Assembly (NCBI RefSeq): GCF_900162685.1
Contig: NZ_LT727827.1
Coordinates: 225,272-289,271, forward strand
DNA length: 64,000 nt
Direction: 5' to 3'
From: Terribacillus halophilus
Lineage (GTDB): Bacteria; Bacillota; Bacilli; Bacillales; Amphibacillaceae
The position numbers were made by a program, and so were the translations under genes. The notes under the pieces were generated by a model, which saw nothing but the letters and a program-made list of their open reading frames with translations, was not told the DNA's origin and made no database searches. Positions 16,205-24,463 of the stretch are shown here, in pieces. Each line of letters opens with the position of its first letter. The stretch's first letter is position 1.

Positions 16205-17004
16205 TTGAAAAGAGCTCGTATATGCTTTTTAATACTGCCTGTTTTTCTTTTACTATTTACAGCATGCAGCAATGCCGAAGAAGAAACAGAACAGCAAAAA
16301 AACACGGAAACTGAAACGGAAGCACATACAAGAGATAGTGAAGCAGATCAAGAAGAAACAACACCAGAAACAGCAGCCAACTCTGAACAGGAATCAAGTG
16401 ATGCTTCAAATAATAAGGGTGAGAACGATACATCTGTAGAGGTTGAGGCAGAGACGAAGCAATTGGATTCTGACCAGCAAACAAAGGTAGTAAACAGCGC
16501 AGATGAAGCTATTGCACTGCTCAAGGAACGTCTCGCTATCAAAGAAAAAGATGGTCTTATTATCGATCCAATGGGCGGAAGCCTCGAGGAAGATGAAGCT
16601 GGAGCTTATTATACTTTGGTGACGAAAGTAAAGGAATGGGTAGAGAATGGCGGATCCGGTACTGCTGGTATTTACCGTGTGTATGAAGATGGTACAATCA
16701 TTGATCAATATACAGAAGAGCCTGTTGAACAAACGGAGACAAAAGTTGTCACCAGCCCGAACGACGCCGCTGAACTGCTCGAGGAACAACTCAACATCAA
16801 AGATAACAAAGACCTTATTGTTGGCACAGCTGAACACAGTGAAAAAGATAAAATGGTACTTATTATTATGTAACATTAAAGTCTGAATCGGCAATGACAA
16901 ACAGCGGTACTGGTACTGCGGGCATTTATCGCGTCTATGAAAACGGCACAATTATTGATGCTCAAGCAGAAGCTGCTAACAGAGAACCTAGTGGGATTAA
17001 CTAA
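16205..17004 (+). pseudogene. Lipoprotein gene with two repeat domains, interrupted by a frameshift
   Basis: Start is TTG at 16205 after GGAAGG; the product has a lipoprotein signal peptide with lipobox FTAC, an acidic Glu/Thr-rich linker and two about 75-residue repeats. The first repeat ends GTAGIYRVYEDGTIID. In the second, the frame stops early at 16873, but a different frame continues with TYYYVTLKSES and GTAGIYRVYENGTIID to TAA at 17004. Adding one A to the A4 run at 16850-16853 restores a 266-residue protein. Either a real one-base deletion or a sequence error. Surface role unknown. Confidence 0.8.
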
Positions 17005-17046
17005 AAAGAGGCAGCCATTTTGGTACTAGCCCTAAAGGATACTAAT

Positions 17047-17108
17047 AAAAAAACACCTCCAATTCTTAAAACGGATAGTATCCGAAAGACTTGGAGGTGT
17101 TTTTTAAG
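17047..17108 (+). terminator. Long terminator after the lipoprotein gene
   Basis: Outer stem AACACCTCCAA / TTGGAGGTGTT with T6; the loop holds a second small hairpin CGGAT-AGT-ATCCG. T-run on both strands, so it may also serve the convergent gene at 17169. Confidence 0.75.
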
Positions 17109-17168
17109 AACAAAAGTATGAAACAGAAAGCCGACGAATGATGTACCGGCAGAAGAGATTACGCCGTA

Positions 17169-17813
17169 TCAGAACTCTTTTCTCCAGTCTTCTTGTTCCA
17201 GAATAGCACCACTTTCTGCTACATAGGAAAAAATAACGGTACCGTGTTCTAAAATACCCTCCTCTTGTAAATAGGAGACAAACGCATTAAACTGCTTATC
17301 GTCTTGTTCTTCTTTCTCACGTGCCACATCTATACGAATAAGCGGCGATACTTCATGTTCTTTATAACTTCCTGGTTCAGAAGCGTCTATTGATAATTCT
17401 TTACCTATTTCGTTATCAAACAGAGCGAAATAATCATGCACATCTGTAAAATTTTCTTCTAGATAGGCTCGGATATCATTTTCCAACTCTTCCCTCCATT
17501 TATCAGACACGTAGGTATCAATTAGCTTTCTGGTCTCATCGTCCTCATATATCAAAAATTCTACGCCATTGTTTGTGTTACGAGCTTTTGCTGCGTATTC
17601 AAATTCAAAGTTCCCCATATTATCATATAAAGTGTCAAATATCTCAAAGTCCCCATTAAAATTCTCACTCAGATAGCTGCTGGCTTTATTCTTAATCGCA
17701 TCTTCTTTTTCACTGTCGGGTGACATTCCGATTATAAAAGAAACTGCCAGAATAGCAATTATTATAGCTATTCCAATTAATATTCCGAGAATTATTTTTA
17801 AGACCTTATTCAA
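17169..17813 (-). CDS. Uncharacterised membrane-anchored protein
   Basis: 214 residues: one N-terminal transmembrane helix (about 5-30, very Ile-rich) and a soluble, acidic, presumably extracellular domain (about 35-214) rich in Asp/Glu and aromatic residues. No enzyme motif and no lipobox. Start ATG follows AAAAAGGAGCGGATATC. Function unknown; similar single-TM proteins in Bacillaceae are annotated only as hypothetical. Confidence 0.6.
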   Translation of the reverse strand: MNKVLKIILGILIGIAIIIAILAVSFIIGMSPDSEKEDAIKNKASSYLSENFNGDFEIFDTLYDNMGNFEFEYAAKARNTNNGVEFLIYEDDETRKLIDTYVSDKWREELENDIRAYLEENFTDVHDYFALFDNEIGKELSIDASEPGSYKEHEVSPLIRIDVAREKEEQDDKQFNAFVSYLQEEGILEHGTVIFSYVAESGAILEQEDWRKEF

Positions 17814-17956
17814 GATATCCGCTCCTTTTTGATTTTTAGACTAACTTATACACCACTTACATTCATCTCCCCATTATAAAGAACCACATAGATAATTAAT
17901 GCATATATAGTTATTTCTAACAATATATGTATCCAAGGTTGTATTAGATATCGACA

Positions 17957-17998
17957 AAAAAAAGAGGCAGCCATCTTTCCAGACAGCTGCCTCTTTTT
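17957..17998 (-). terminator. Terminator of the LLM/FMN-reductase operon
   Basis: Stem AGAGGCAGC / GCTGCCTCT with an 11-base loop region and T-runs on both sides; directly follows the stop of the FMN reductase. Confidence 0.85.
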
Positions 17999-18006
17999 GT
18001 TTCTAT

Positions 18007-18573
18007 TTAAAAATCATACTCTGCTTCTCTTTTCTCTCTCACACTTAGTTGTGCTTCCGCTAAGTCAAATGCATCCTCTGCCAATCGCTGAAGTCGGAGA
18101 TGTACGTCGTCATTGATGACATTTCCGTTCAGGAAGTCTTTTTCTTCGACAAATACATATGATGCTACGATATGTGCTTTCATATAAGACAAAATCGGTT
18201 TTAGCTGCTGTTCTGCAACAAGGTAATGCTTTGCTGAACCTGCTGTAACAACAATCCCCGCTACTTTATCCCGAAATGCCTGTGTAGGCAAAAGATCGAA
18301 TACATTTTTCAATGTCCCTGGTATGGAAGCTTGGAAAATTGGTGTGCCAATAAACAGAATATCTGCTTCCATCAGCTTTTGCGTCACATATGCTGTATCA
18401 CCTGTGTACTCTAAATAGTTTCTTCCATCACTGAATTGGAGCTTATAATCAGCCAAATCCAATAGCTCATGGTCCGCATCCGGATAGGCTTTGAGCATTT
18501 CTTCCCAAAGCAAAGACATCGCTGTTTTGGTTTTAGATCCGACGATTGATCCTGCTAAACCTACTACCCTCAT
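18007..18573 (-). CDS. NADPH-dependent FMN reductase
   Basis: A 188-residue flavodoxin-like reductase with the FMN phosphate loop GLAGSIVGSKTKTA (residues 5-18) and GTPIFQASIPGTLKN. It reduces FMN with NAD(P)H. Its start overlaps the stop of the LLM monooxygenase gene (ATGA at 18570-18573), so the two are translationally coupled and the reductase very probably supplies FMNH2 to that enzyme, as in SsuE/SsuD-type two-component systems. Confidence 0.85.
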   Translation of the reverse strand: MRVVGLAGSIVGSKTKTAMSLLWEEMLKAYPDADHELLDLADYKLQFSDGRNYLEYTGDTAYVTQKLMEADILFIGTPIFQASIPGTLKNVFDLLPTQAFRDKVAGIVVTAGSAKHYLVAEQQLKPILSYMKAHIVASYVFVEEKDFLNGNVINDDVHLRLQRLAEDAFDLAEAQLSVREKREAEYDF

Positions 18574-19640
18574 GCATCCGTTCCTCCTTGCTTCGTATAT
18601 TTCTTAATTGCCGGCAGAATTTCCGTTCCAATCAACTCAATATTACGTTCCATCTTCTCAAACGGTACGCCGCCGAAATCAAGCTGTGCCAGATAGCGCT
18701 GATGACCGAATTGCTCATGCTGATAAAGAATCTTCTCGATAATCTGCTGGGGGCTGCCGACATTAATAATGCTGCGGTGATCTTGGGCCTGTGCAAATAA
18801 CTGTTTCGGGAATCCTTGTCCGTTTGTTTTCTTCATACCCTCATTTATATGCGGATAATAGTCGCGCAAAGCTTCTTGTGTTGTTTCTGCTGCGTAGAAG
18901 AAGCCTGTTGTTGCTACTGGAATCTGTGTTGCGTCAAATCCACGTGCTGTTAATGCTTCACGGTAGGCGTCAATTGTTCGCTTGAATACACTTGCAGGTC
19001 CGCCAAGCATGGCAGTAATCATTGGTACCCCAGCATAACCAGCTTTAATCGCACTCGCTGGTGTTCCGCCTACAGCACGCCAAATAGGCAATGAGCCTTC
19101 CACCGGACGCGGCAGCACTTGCGCGTTCCGCAATGGTTTGCGGAATTCTCCGCTCCAGTTTACAACCTCTTCCTGATTGATCTGCAATAGCAAGTCGAAT
19201 TTCTCTTCAAAGAGTGCTTCGTAGTCGTGCAAATCATAACCGAGCAATTCAAATAATCCGACACGCGAAGCACGTCCGGCTACAATTTCAGCTCTTCCGC
19301 CCGATAGCAAATCAAGCGTAGCAAAATTCTCATATACCCGTACTGGATCGGAGGTACTAATAATCGTTGAGGAACTGCCGATTTTTATCTTCTCCGTCGC
19401 TTGTGCAATTGCGGCCAATATAACTGCGTGAGCCTGCGATGCAAAATAAGGCTGATGGCTTTCCCCGACACTAAAGAAATCAAGACCAGCTTGATCTGCT
19501 AACTGTGCCAATCGCACCAACTGCTGCACTCTCTCTTGCGCAGAAATTCGTTCTCCTGTATGCGGATTAGCTAAATGATCACCTAATGTGTAAATACCAA
19601 ATTCCATACCTTTACTTGGATCAATACGATAATTTTCCAT
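18570..19640 (-). CDS. LLM-class (luciferase-like) flavin-dependent monooxygenase
   Basis: A 356-residue TIM-barrel bacterial luciferase-family protein (FSVGESH, IISTSDPVRVYENFATLDLLSGGRAE region at about 95-125, GRASRVG). Uses reduced FMN and O2 to oxidise an unknown organic substrate. It leads an operon with the FMN reductase and is divergent from an HxlR regulator; a 28-base operator-like sequence lies 60 bases upstream and recurs upstream of the azoreductase at 21.5 kb. This points to induction by electrophilic or quinone-like stress. Confidence 0.85.
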   Translation of the reverse strand: MENYRIDPSKGMEFGIYTLGDHLANPHTGERISAQERVQQLVRLAQLADQAGLDFFSVGESHQPYFASQAHAVILAAIAQATEKIKIGSSSTIISTSDPVRVYENFATLDLLSGGRAEIVAGRASRVGLFELLGYDLHDYEALFEEKFDLLLQINQEEVVNWSGEFRKPLRNAQVLPRPVEGSLPIWRAVGGTPASAIKAGYAGVPMITAMLGGPASVFKRTIDAYREALTARGFDATQIPVATTGFFYAAETTQEALRDYYPHINEGMKKTNGQGFPKQLFAQAQDHRSIINVGSPQQIIEKILYQHEQFGHQRYLAQLDFGGVPFEKMERNIELIGTEILPAIKKYTKQGGTDA

Positions 19641-19699
19641 AAATCTGTCTCCCTAAATTTTATCTTACAGCCATTATCCACCAAGGATTACTTATTGGA

Positions 19700-19727
19700 A
19701 AGTACGCACTTAAAAGTGGTATAGTAT
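19700..19727. promoter_or_regulatory. HxlR-type operator copy A
   Basis: Sequence starts AAGTACGCACTT and ends AGTGGTATAGTAT, with a CACTT/AAGTG inverted repeat. It lies between the divergent LLM gene and the HxlR gene. 27 of 28 bases recur at 21613-21640 before the azoreductase, in the same orientation relative to the minus-strand genes. Confidence 0.8.
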
Positions 19728-19760
19728 AAAAAAAGATACTGTGGAAGCGGGGGATAAAAG

Positions 19761-20129
19761 ATGGACAATCATAACGAAGAAATTGTGCCGGAAATGTGTA
19801 AAGTAACAGATGCACTTGGTATCTTAGTTGGAAAGTGGAAACCTGTCATTCTGCTTCATTTGCTGAAGAATGGAACACAGCGGTTTAATGAACTGAAACG
19901 TAGTTTGCCCGGAATTACACAGAAAATGCTGACAAACCAGCTTCGTGAGCTAGAAGAAGAAGACATTATCGAGCGTAAAGTATACGCCCAAGTGCCTCCA
20001 AAAGTGGAGTATTCAATTACAGATTACGGCACAAGCCTAGAGCCCATTCTACATGCCATGCATGTATGGGGAACAAATCATACGATTCATAAGCAAACAA
20101 AACGAAATAATCAGGCGGAAGCTAAATAA
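19761..20129 (+). CDS. HxlR (DUF24) family thiol-sensing regulator
   Basis: A 122-residue MarR-like winged-helix protein of the HxlR family (FNELKRSLPGITQKMLTNQLRELEEEDIIER at about 42-72). Its only cysteine is C13 (EMCKVTDAL), the position of the redox-active Cys in YodB, CatR and HypR, which sense quinones, diamide or hypochlorite. It is divergent from the LLM/FMN-reductase operon with a shared operator and probably also governs the azoreductase about 1.5 kb away. Own terminator downstream. Confidence 0.88.
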   Translation: MDNHNEEIVPEMCKVTDALGILVGKWKPVILLHLLKNGTQRFNELKRSLPGITQKMLTNQLRELEEEDIIERKVYAQVPPKVEYSITDYGTSLEPILHAMHVWGTNHTIHKQTKRNNQAEAK

Positions 20130-20165
20130 AAAAGATGGACTGGTGACAGTTCATCTTTTTCGTTT
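20127..20165 (+). terminator. Terminator after the HxlR gene
   Basis: AAAAAAGATGgACTG and CAGTtCATCTTTTT form a stem with a GTGA loop and T-run immediately after the stop. Confidence 0.8.
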
Positions 20166-20178
20166 TTTATAACGCTTA

Positions 20179-20208
20179 TGTTTACGAGCGCAAATGTTGC
20201 GGTAAACA
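20179..20208. promoter_or_regulatory. Bulged inverted repeat upstream of the YjgB-like gene
   Basis: TGTTTAC-gag-CGCAA, loop ATG, then TTGCG-GTAAACA gives 12 paired bases with a three-base bulge. It ends 27 bases before the ATG. It may be an operator or 5' leader hairpin; the GTTTAC...GGTAA spacing also loosely resembles a sigma-B promoter. Confidence 0.45.
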
Positions 20209-20235
20209 GAACTATAACTAAAGGAGGAATACATC

Positions 20236-20814
20236 ATGGCAAGAAAGAAACCAGTACACATGGCAGCGTTAGGCATCCTTACTGCCGGAACTGTTTTAGG
20301 AACTGGGAGCTTAATTGCACCGAGCCAGGCCGATGCCGAACCTCGAAAATCAACGAACGTTTCCGTAACGGCAGAGTCAGCGCATGGGATGTTAATCAAC
20401 CTTTATAGTCAGGCAGCAAATGGCGCATCCATTGATATCGCCAGCGATTTCACAATTGGAGAAACAACACGTGCTGATGTCATTGATAAAATTGGACAAC
20501 CTTATACTTCGGGAACATTTGATACCTATCATGCAGAAATGGGAAATCCCGGTTTTCACTTTAAATACAACCAAGATGGCATCTTAAAAGAAATCCGTTA
20601 CCTTGGCACGAACGTAGAACGCAAGACAAACTTAGGCAGCATTACGCCTGCTGTGTTAGAGCAGCAGATTGGAAAAGCTGATACAATAACTTCCATTCCG
20701 TCAACAGACCAGCATAAATATAGTTACGAGACTGGCAGCTATCAGCTGGAGTTTATCGTTAACGATGACACCCTTAAAGTGGATCATGTGAATCTTGTGA
20801 CCGAGACCTATTAG
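20236..20814 (+). CDS. Secreted DUF4309 protein (YjgB-like)
   Basis: 192 residues with an N-terminal Sec signal peptide (KK near the start, hydrophobic core about 10-28, likely cleavage after ADA near residue 34) and a DUF4309 domain (about 50-190): FTIGETTRADVIDKIGQP and YSYETGSYQLEFIV. The family, including B. subtilis YjgB, is exported and of unknown function. Good AAAGGAGGA ribosome site. Strong terminator downstream; a bulged hairpin sits upstream. Confidence 0.8.
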   Translation: MARKKPVHMAALGILTAGTVLGTGSLIAPSQADAEPRKSTNVSVTAESAHGMLINLYSQAANGASIDIASDFTIGETTRADVIDKIGQPYTSGTFDTYHAEMGNPGFHFKYNQDGILKEIRYLGTNVERKTNLGSITPAVLEQQIGKADTITSIPSTDQHKYSYETGSYQLEFIVNDDTLKVDHVNLVTETY

Positions 20815-20840
20815 ATGATTTATATTAAAAGCTGAGCAGA

Positions 20841-20877
20841 AAAAAAGCAGAGAAACCGAAGTTTCTCTGCTTTTTTG
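20841..20877. terminator. Bidirectional terminator between yjgB-like and azoreductase genes
   Basis: Perfect stem GCAGAGAAAC / GTTTCTCTGC with CGAA loop, A6 before and T6 after. Confidence 0.9.
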
Positions 20878-20891
20878 TCTGTATAAGATAC

Positions 20892-21524
20892 TTAGTTTTT
20901 CAAACGTGCTGCTGCTTCTTTTACTTGTCCAAGACCATCTTCGATGATTTGAGCTGCTTGATCAGGAGAAGCATTATGTCCTTCAATAACAACTTCATCG
21001 ATGATTTCCATACCGAAAACGCCGCCGAATACATTGCGCATGTAGTTAAGAGACATTTCCATAGGTGCAGCTTCGGGTAGAGAGTAAACGCCTCCGCGTG
21101 CATTAAGGAAGATCGCTTTCTTGTCTGTCATCAATGGAATTAAGCTACCTTCTGCACTGTATTTGAATGCAAAGCCTGCAGCATATACATAATCAATGAA
21201 AGTCTGCAATTTAGCAGGAATTGTCAAGTTCCATAGTGGGAACGCGAATACAACGACATCTGCTGCTGTAACCAAATCCATCGCTTTTTGCTTAGCAGCC
21301 AATAGACGCTGCTCTGTATCATTCAGTTCAGCACCATTTTGCACTTTACCGAAAGCATCGAACAATTCTTGTCCGAAATATGGTGTATCCTCTGCGAATA
21401 CATCATACGTAGTAACAGAAAGATTTTCTGCACCTTCTATTTCTTGCATGAATGTTTCATACATTTTACTCGAAATCGCCTCAGAAGCTGGACGATTATT
21501 TGCTTTAACTACTAATACGTTCAT
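20892..21524 (-). CDS. azoR: FMN-dependent NADH-azoreductase
   Basis: A 210-residue flavodoxin-like AzoR-type reductase (PLWNLTIPAKLQTFIDYV about 98-115, LNARGGVYS about 142-150). Reduces azo compounds and quinones by two electrons with NADH. Its promoter region carries a near-identical copy of the operator found at the HxlR gene, so it is probably induced by the same electrophile signal, as azoR1 is by YodB in B. subtilis. Monocistronic. Confidence 0.9.
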   Translation of the reverse strand: MNVLVVKANNRPASEAISSKMYETFMQEIEGAENLSVTTYDVFAEDTPYFGQELFDAFGKVQNGAELNDTEQRLLAAKQKAMDLVTAADVVVFAFPLWNLTIPAKLQTFIDYVYAAGFAFKYSAEGSLIPLMTDKKAIFLNARGGVYSLPEAAPMEMSLNYMRNVFGGVFGMEIIDEVVIEGHNASPDQAAQIIEDGLGQVKEAAARLKN

Positions 21525-21612
21525 TTGTAAAAACCTCCATTATATCTCAATCTGGAATCGTATTCCCCTAAATCCCCTAGTGACTATTATTAAGTTTTTT
21601 AGTTAAAACAAC

Positions 21613-21640
21613 AAGTACGCACTTAAAAGTGGCATAGTAT
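21613..21640. promoter_or_regulatory. HxlR-type operator copy B
   Basis: Same 28-base sequence as at 19700 with one T-to-C change, about 90 bases upstream of azoR. Just beyond it, TAGTATC-ttaaag-GATACTA (21636-21655) is a perfect 7-bp inverted repeat that is only partly kept at the first site. Confidence 0.8.
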
Positions 21641-21668
21641 CTTAAAGGATACTATTGGAGAATGACAG

Positions 21669-21695
21669 CAAAAAAGCAGCCATCTGTGGCTGCTT
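21669..21695 (-). terminator. Terminator of the DUF3231 gene
   Basis: Perfect stem AAGCAGCCA / TGGCTGCTT with TCTG loop; T-run on the minus strand; just after the stop. Confidence 0.9.
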
Positions 21696-21701
21696 CCTTG
21701 G

Positions 21702-22211
21702 TTAACCTTCTTTATTTGGCTGATGCAGCGGCGGCGGCATCAGCCAGCCTTTTTCCTTCAATAACTTCAAGAATTTTGCACCTAGCATTGCTTTATTCGT
21801 ATGGAACTGCCCGAACATCATGCCAACATCTTCACGAATAGATTGTCCCATCATTGTGCTGCATGCAACAAGACCTGCAGCTACACCAGCTGAAGCAGTT
21901 GCTGCTACATCAGGATCAATGAATCGTGCGCCAACTGGAATAGATTCCAGTTCCACTTTTGGCGGTTCTGGTGCAGACGGCGGTAAAGCGATGCCATTCG
22001 CCCGCAAGATTTCCGACACCTGTTTCACTTCTTCTTTTGCTCCATCAATTGCGTCTGTCATAAGTTTTTTCAAGTCGTCATCGCCTACATGGTTTAACAA
22101 CATTTGATGATTTGCAATCATCTTATTGCCTGTCAAAACGAAAGACCAAAGTCCGTAAACTTCTCCGTAATGTAACGGCTCGTCTTGCGGATTTCCGCTC
22201 AAGATTCCCAT
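21702..22211 (-). CDS. DUF3231 family protein
   Basis: 169 residues, start ATGGGAATC at 22211 six bases after TAGGAGG (the frame extends eight residues further without support). All-alpha, ferritin-like four-helix type: conserved LWSFVLTGNKMIANHQMLLNHV and a Gly/Ala-rich second half. DUF3231 proteins are common in sporulating Bacillaceae and of unknown function. Monocistronic with its own terminator. Confidence 0.75.
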   Translation of the reverse strand: MGILSGNPQDEPLHYGEVYGLWSFVLTGNKMIANHQMLLNHVGDDDLKKLMTDAIDGAKEEVKQVSEILRANGIALPPSAPEPPKVELESIPVGARFIDPDVAATASAGVAAGLVACSTMMGQSIREDVGMMFGQFHTNKAMLGAKFLKLLKEKGWLMPPPLHQPNKEG

Positions 22212-22432
22212 CGTCATCCTCCTAAATAAATTCATCTTTCAGTGCCGCCTTTCTATTGCACATTATTAGAATGACCTGTTCTGCCTTAGTTTATGTAGAA
22301 AGGTTTAAACGTATTTGCAAGCAGGTATTAGGCAGACCGGCACCGAGATTCTTTTGACAGCTTGGAATGGGAAAAATCTGCGCAACTTAGATAAGCCTCT
22401 CAGCTTGGTTAGTTCAAATTTATCTACACTGA

Positions 22433-22791
22433 GTGAACAATGCTTACCCAATTCTCCATTACTATTTCAATAAAGATTCTTCCAAATCAGCTGCTTTGGC
22501 TATTGCTGCTTTGAAAGATGCACTTCACGTGATGGAACAGCATCTTCCGAAAGAGACATTACCGAATCCAGTCATTGTGATGCAGACATGTTCATCTATC
22601 TTTACATTTTTGAATACATTAGACTTTGTTTCAGTGTCTGAAAAAATGAAGAAGCTCCATACCCTAACCTAACAGAATTAGGTGAAAAAGGTTTGCCTAT
22701 TCAACCAGCACGAGAGAAACTACAAACATTTGACCAAAGAAAAAAGCTTCTTGCCTTATTACATTTAAATACGAGAAAGTGGCCATCTTAA
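22433..22791 (+). pseudogene. Frameshifted remnant of an unidentified gene
   Basis: A frame starting GTG at 22433 (no ribosome site; a TGA precedes it) runs 79 codons and stops at 22672. An alternative frame then stays open for about 40 codons (PYPNLTELGEKGL ... TRKWPS) to TAA at 22791. One extra base near 22657 joins them. With neither a start signal nor an intact frame, this looks like a decayed or mis-sequenced gene. I do not recognise the protein (helical, motif FNKDSSKSAALAIAALKDAL). Confidence 0.5.
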
Positions 22792-22797
22792 ATCATA

Positions 22798-23409
22798 CTA
22801 GTTCAAGCGCTGAGAATGTTCTGGCTGGTGACTGCCTTCAATTTCGGAAAACAAATTAGAAGCTGAAGGTTGTACTTTTGCTAAATCTGACTCAACTTGC
22901 TCACCAGTTTGTATACCTTTAATCAATTGATGCAACGCAGCCAGATCCTCTTTCGTCGCAGGCTGCTTGTTTTCTTTCAACATATAGCCAAGTTGGCCGC
23001 TTGGTTCGACCGTAGCCCATTTGAGATCTTGAATGGAAGCAATTCCTTGCTGCCTGAGCCGCATTTCTAGTTTGTCCACAGATAGTTTTAATTTTTTGAG
23101 GGTTTTTACATCCAGCTGCCCATTCTCGATGACAATTTTAGCTTTGCCAGTGAAGAAGGATTCTGCTTTGTTCCATTTTAATTGCAAAAACTCTAATATC
23201 ATTAGCGTTACAATTAAAAGCGCTGCAATGGCGAAAGTCCCCCAAAGATTTTTCCCGCTAACTGGCTGGATTAGTAACGTACCAATTGAGATCATGATGA
23301 CAGTCTGGGAAATTGTCATTTGGGATATAGACCTTCTTCCAGAGAACCGAATCAGCAAGATACCGACGATAATAATGAGGATAGATTTCCATATAACATT
23401 TAAATCCAA
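22798..23409 (-). CDS. DUF421 membrane protein (YetF/YdfR-like)
   Basis: 203 residues: three N-terminal TM helices (about 5-80) then a cytoplasmic DUF421 domain (RRSISQMTISQTVIMISIGTLL, LRQQGIASIQDLKWATVEPSGQLG). Family members such as YetF and YkjA are membrane proteins, some spore-associated, of unknown function. Typical length. The start ATG lacks a textbook ribosome site (AAGGTGATTTAATTGG upstream). Confidence 0.8.
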   Translation of the reverse strand: MDLNVIWKSILIIIVGILLIRFSGRRSISQMTISQTVIMISIGTLLIQPVSGKNLWGTFAIAALLIVTLMILEFLQLKWNKAESFFTGKAKIVIENGQLDVKTLKKLKLSVDKLEMRLRQQGIASIQDLKWATVEPSGQLGYMLKENKQPATKEDLAALHQLIKGIQTGEQVESDLAKVQPSASNLFSEIEGSHQPEHSQRLN

Positions 23410-23478
23410 TTAAATCACCTTCTGCAGTATATTTTCTTCTTAACTTGCCAGTCTAAGTGAAAAACATGCACGCAGATT

Positions 23479-23507
23479 ATAAAAGCCAGCCTACTCGGCT
23501 GGCTTTA
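23479..23507 (-). terminator. Terminator of the GNAT gene
   Basis: AAAGCCAGCC / GGCTGGCTTT stem with a five-base loop; T-run on the minus strand. Confidence 0.85.
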
Positions 23508-23548
23508 ACTTTGCTTCGTCTTCCCTTACCCTATACTTACCTGCAGAG

Positions 23549-24028
23549 TTAAACATGAACTGATACAGGGCAGCTCATTACGATAAGCATTCCTTTTCTC
23601 CCCATCACTCGGCGGCCAGTATCCTGATAACCCCCCTTTTCATAAAGCCTGCGGGCTAATTCATTTCCTTCATTTACCGCCAGAACAATCTCTTCTATAT
23701 GCGGAAACGCTTGCTGCATAAACGCTGGCAATCTTTCCAGAGCTCCTTTTCCATATCCTTTTCCAAGATGGTGATAATCCGTCGAAAAAGTCCGCAAAAG
23801 AATGGCTGCTGGGTTATCAGAAAAGCGCTGAACACCCTCTTGTTCATGCAAAGCAAAATAAGTCACCAGTACAGCATCCTCAATTCCCAAGATAGCATGA
23901 CGATTTGGATTCACTCGGCACAAAGCAACACTTTCAACTGGATGCCCAGTAAAACGCAGCTGCTCTTCTGACAATGTATACGTCTCGATTAAGTGTGCAT
24001 ATTCTTCTCGAAAGCGAGTTAGTTGCAT
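23549..24028 (-). CDS. GNAT family N-acetyltransferase
   Basis: 159 residues with the acetyl-CoA pyrophosphate loop HHLGKGYGKGALE (about 90-102) and the C-terminal EGNELARRLYEKGGYQDTGRR typical of GNAT motif B. Transfers acetyl from acetyl-CoA to an amine; substrate unknown. It follows a VOC protein gene by 31 bases and a DinB gene, all on the minus strand, so a three-gene accessory operon is likely. Confidence 0.8.
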   Translation of the reverse strand: MQLTRFREEYAHLIETYTLSEEQLRFTGHPVESVALCRVNPNRHAILGIEDAVLVTYFALHEQEGVQRFSDNPAAILLRTFSTDYHHLGKGYGKGALERLPAFMQQAFPHIEEIVLAVNEGNELARRLYEKGGYQDTGRRVMGRKGMLIVMSCPVSVHV

Positions 24029-24059
24029 GTTCTTTTCTCCGTTACTACTAAGATTTCCT

Positions 24060-24428
24060 TCATGATGTCACCCGCACATAATACCCATCATGATCAATTA
24101 CTCGAAAGTCACGCTTTCCCCATGATCTATCTGCAAGCTGTGATTCTATCTGTGCTGGGTATATACTGAGGAAATTGTTGAAAACCTGGTCTACTTTATC
24201 AACTGTCATGATAAGCTCCACTCCCTTTCCTTTTGCCGAATCATGCATAGAATTAAAATAATGATTTGTATTCAAAACAGATTCATCCGTCAACCTTAAG
24301 ACAGTTCCTCTTGCATCTTCAAAGAGAGCACTTGTTTCGTTGTAACTAGCACACCCTTTTCCTAACAAGCATCGATAGAACACAACGGAAGAAGCTAGAT
24401 TTTGGACAAATAATTCCACTTGAAACAT
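24060..24428 (-). CDS. VOC (glyoxalase/bleomycin resistance) superfamily protein
   Basis: 122 residues; start at 24428 after GGGAGGTAAGGGA. One beta-alpha-beta-beta-beta pair repeat (FQVELFVQNLASSVVFYRCLLG; WGKRDFRVIDHDGYYVRV) shows the vicinal oxygen chelate fold. The usual metal His at the first strand is replaced (QVELFVQN), so metal binding and catalysis are doubtful. Function unknown. Confidence 0.75.
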   Translation of the reverse strand: MFQVELFVQNLASSVVFYRCLLGKGCASYNETSALFEDARGTVLRLTDESVLNTNHYFNSMHDSAKGKGVELIMTVDKVDQVFNNFLSIYPAQIESQLADRSWGKRDFRVIDHDGYYVRVTS

Positions 24429-24463
24429 TCCCTTACCTCCCGATAACACGTGAGTTACACTGT

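Noticed and set aside
16406..16951. 181-codon frame opposite the lipoprotein gene
   Set aside because: Antisense to a gene whose two protein repeats are conserved; composition (Phe/Cys/Ile-rich) is typical of a shadow frame.
17071..17083. CGGATA-G-TATCCG palindrome as an operator
   Set aside because: It lies in the loop of a long terminator (17047-17108) and is better explained as part of that structure.
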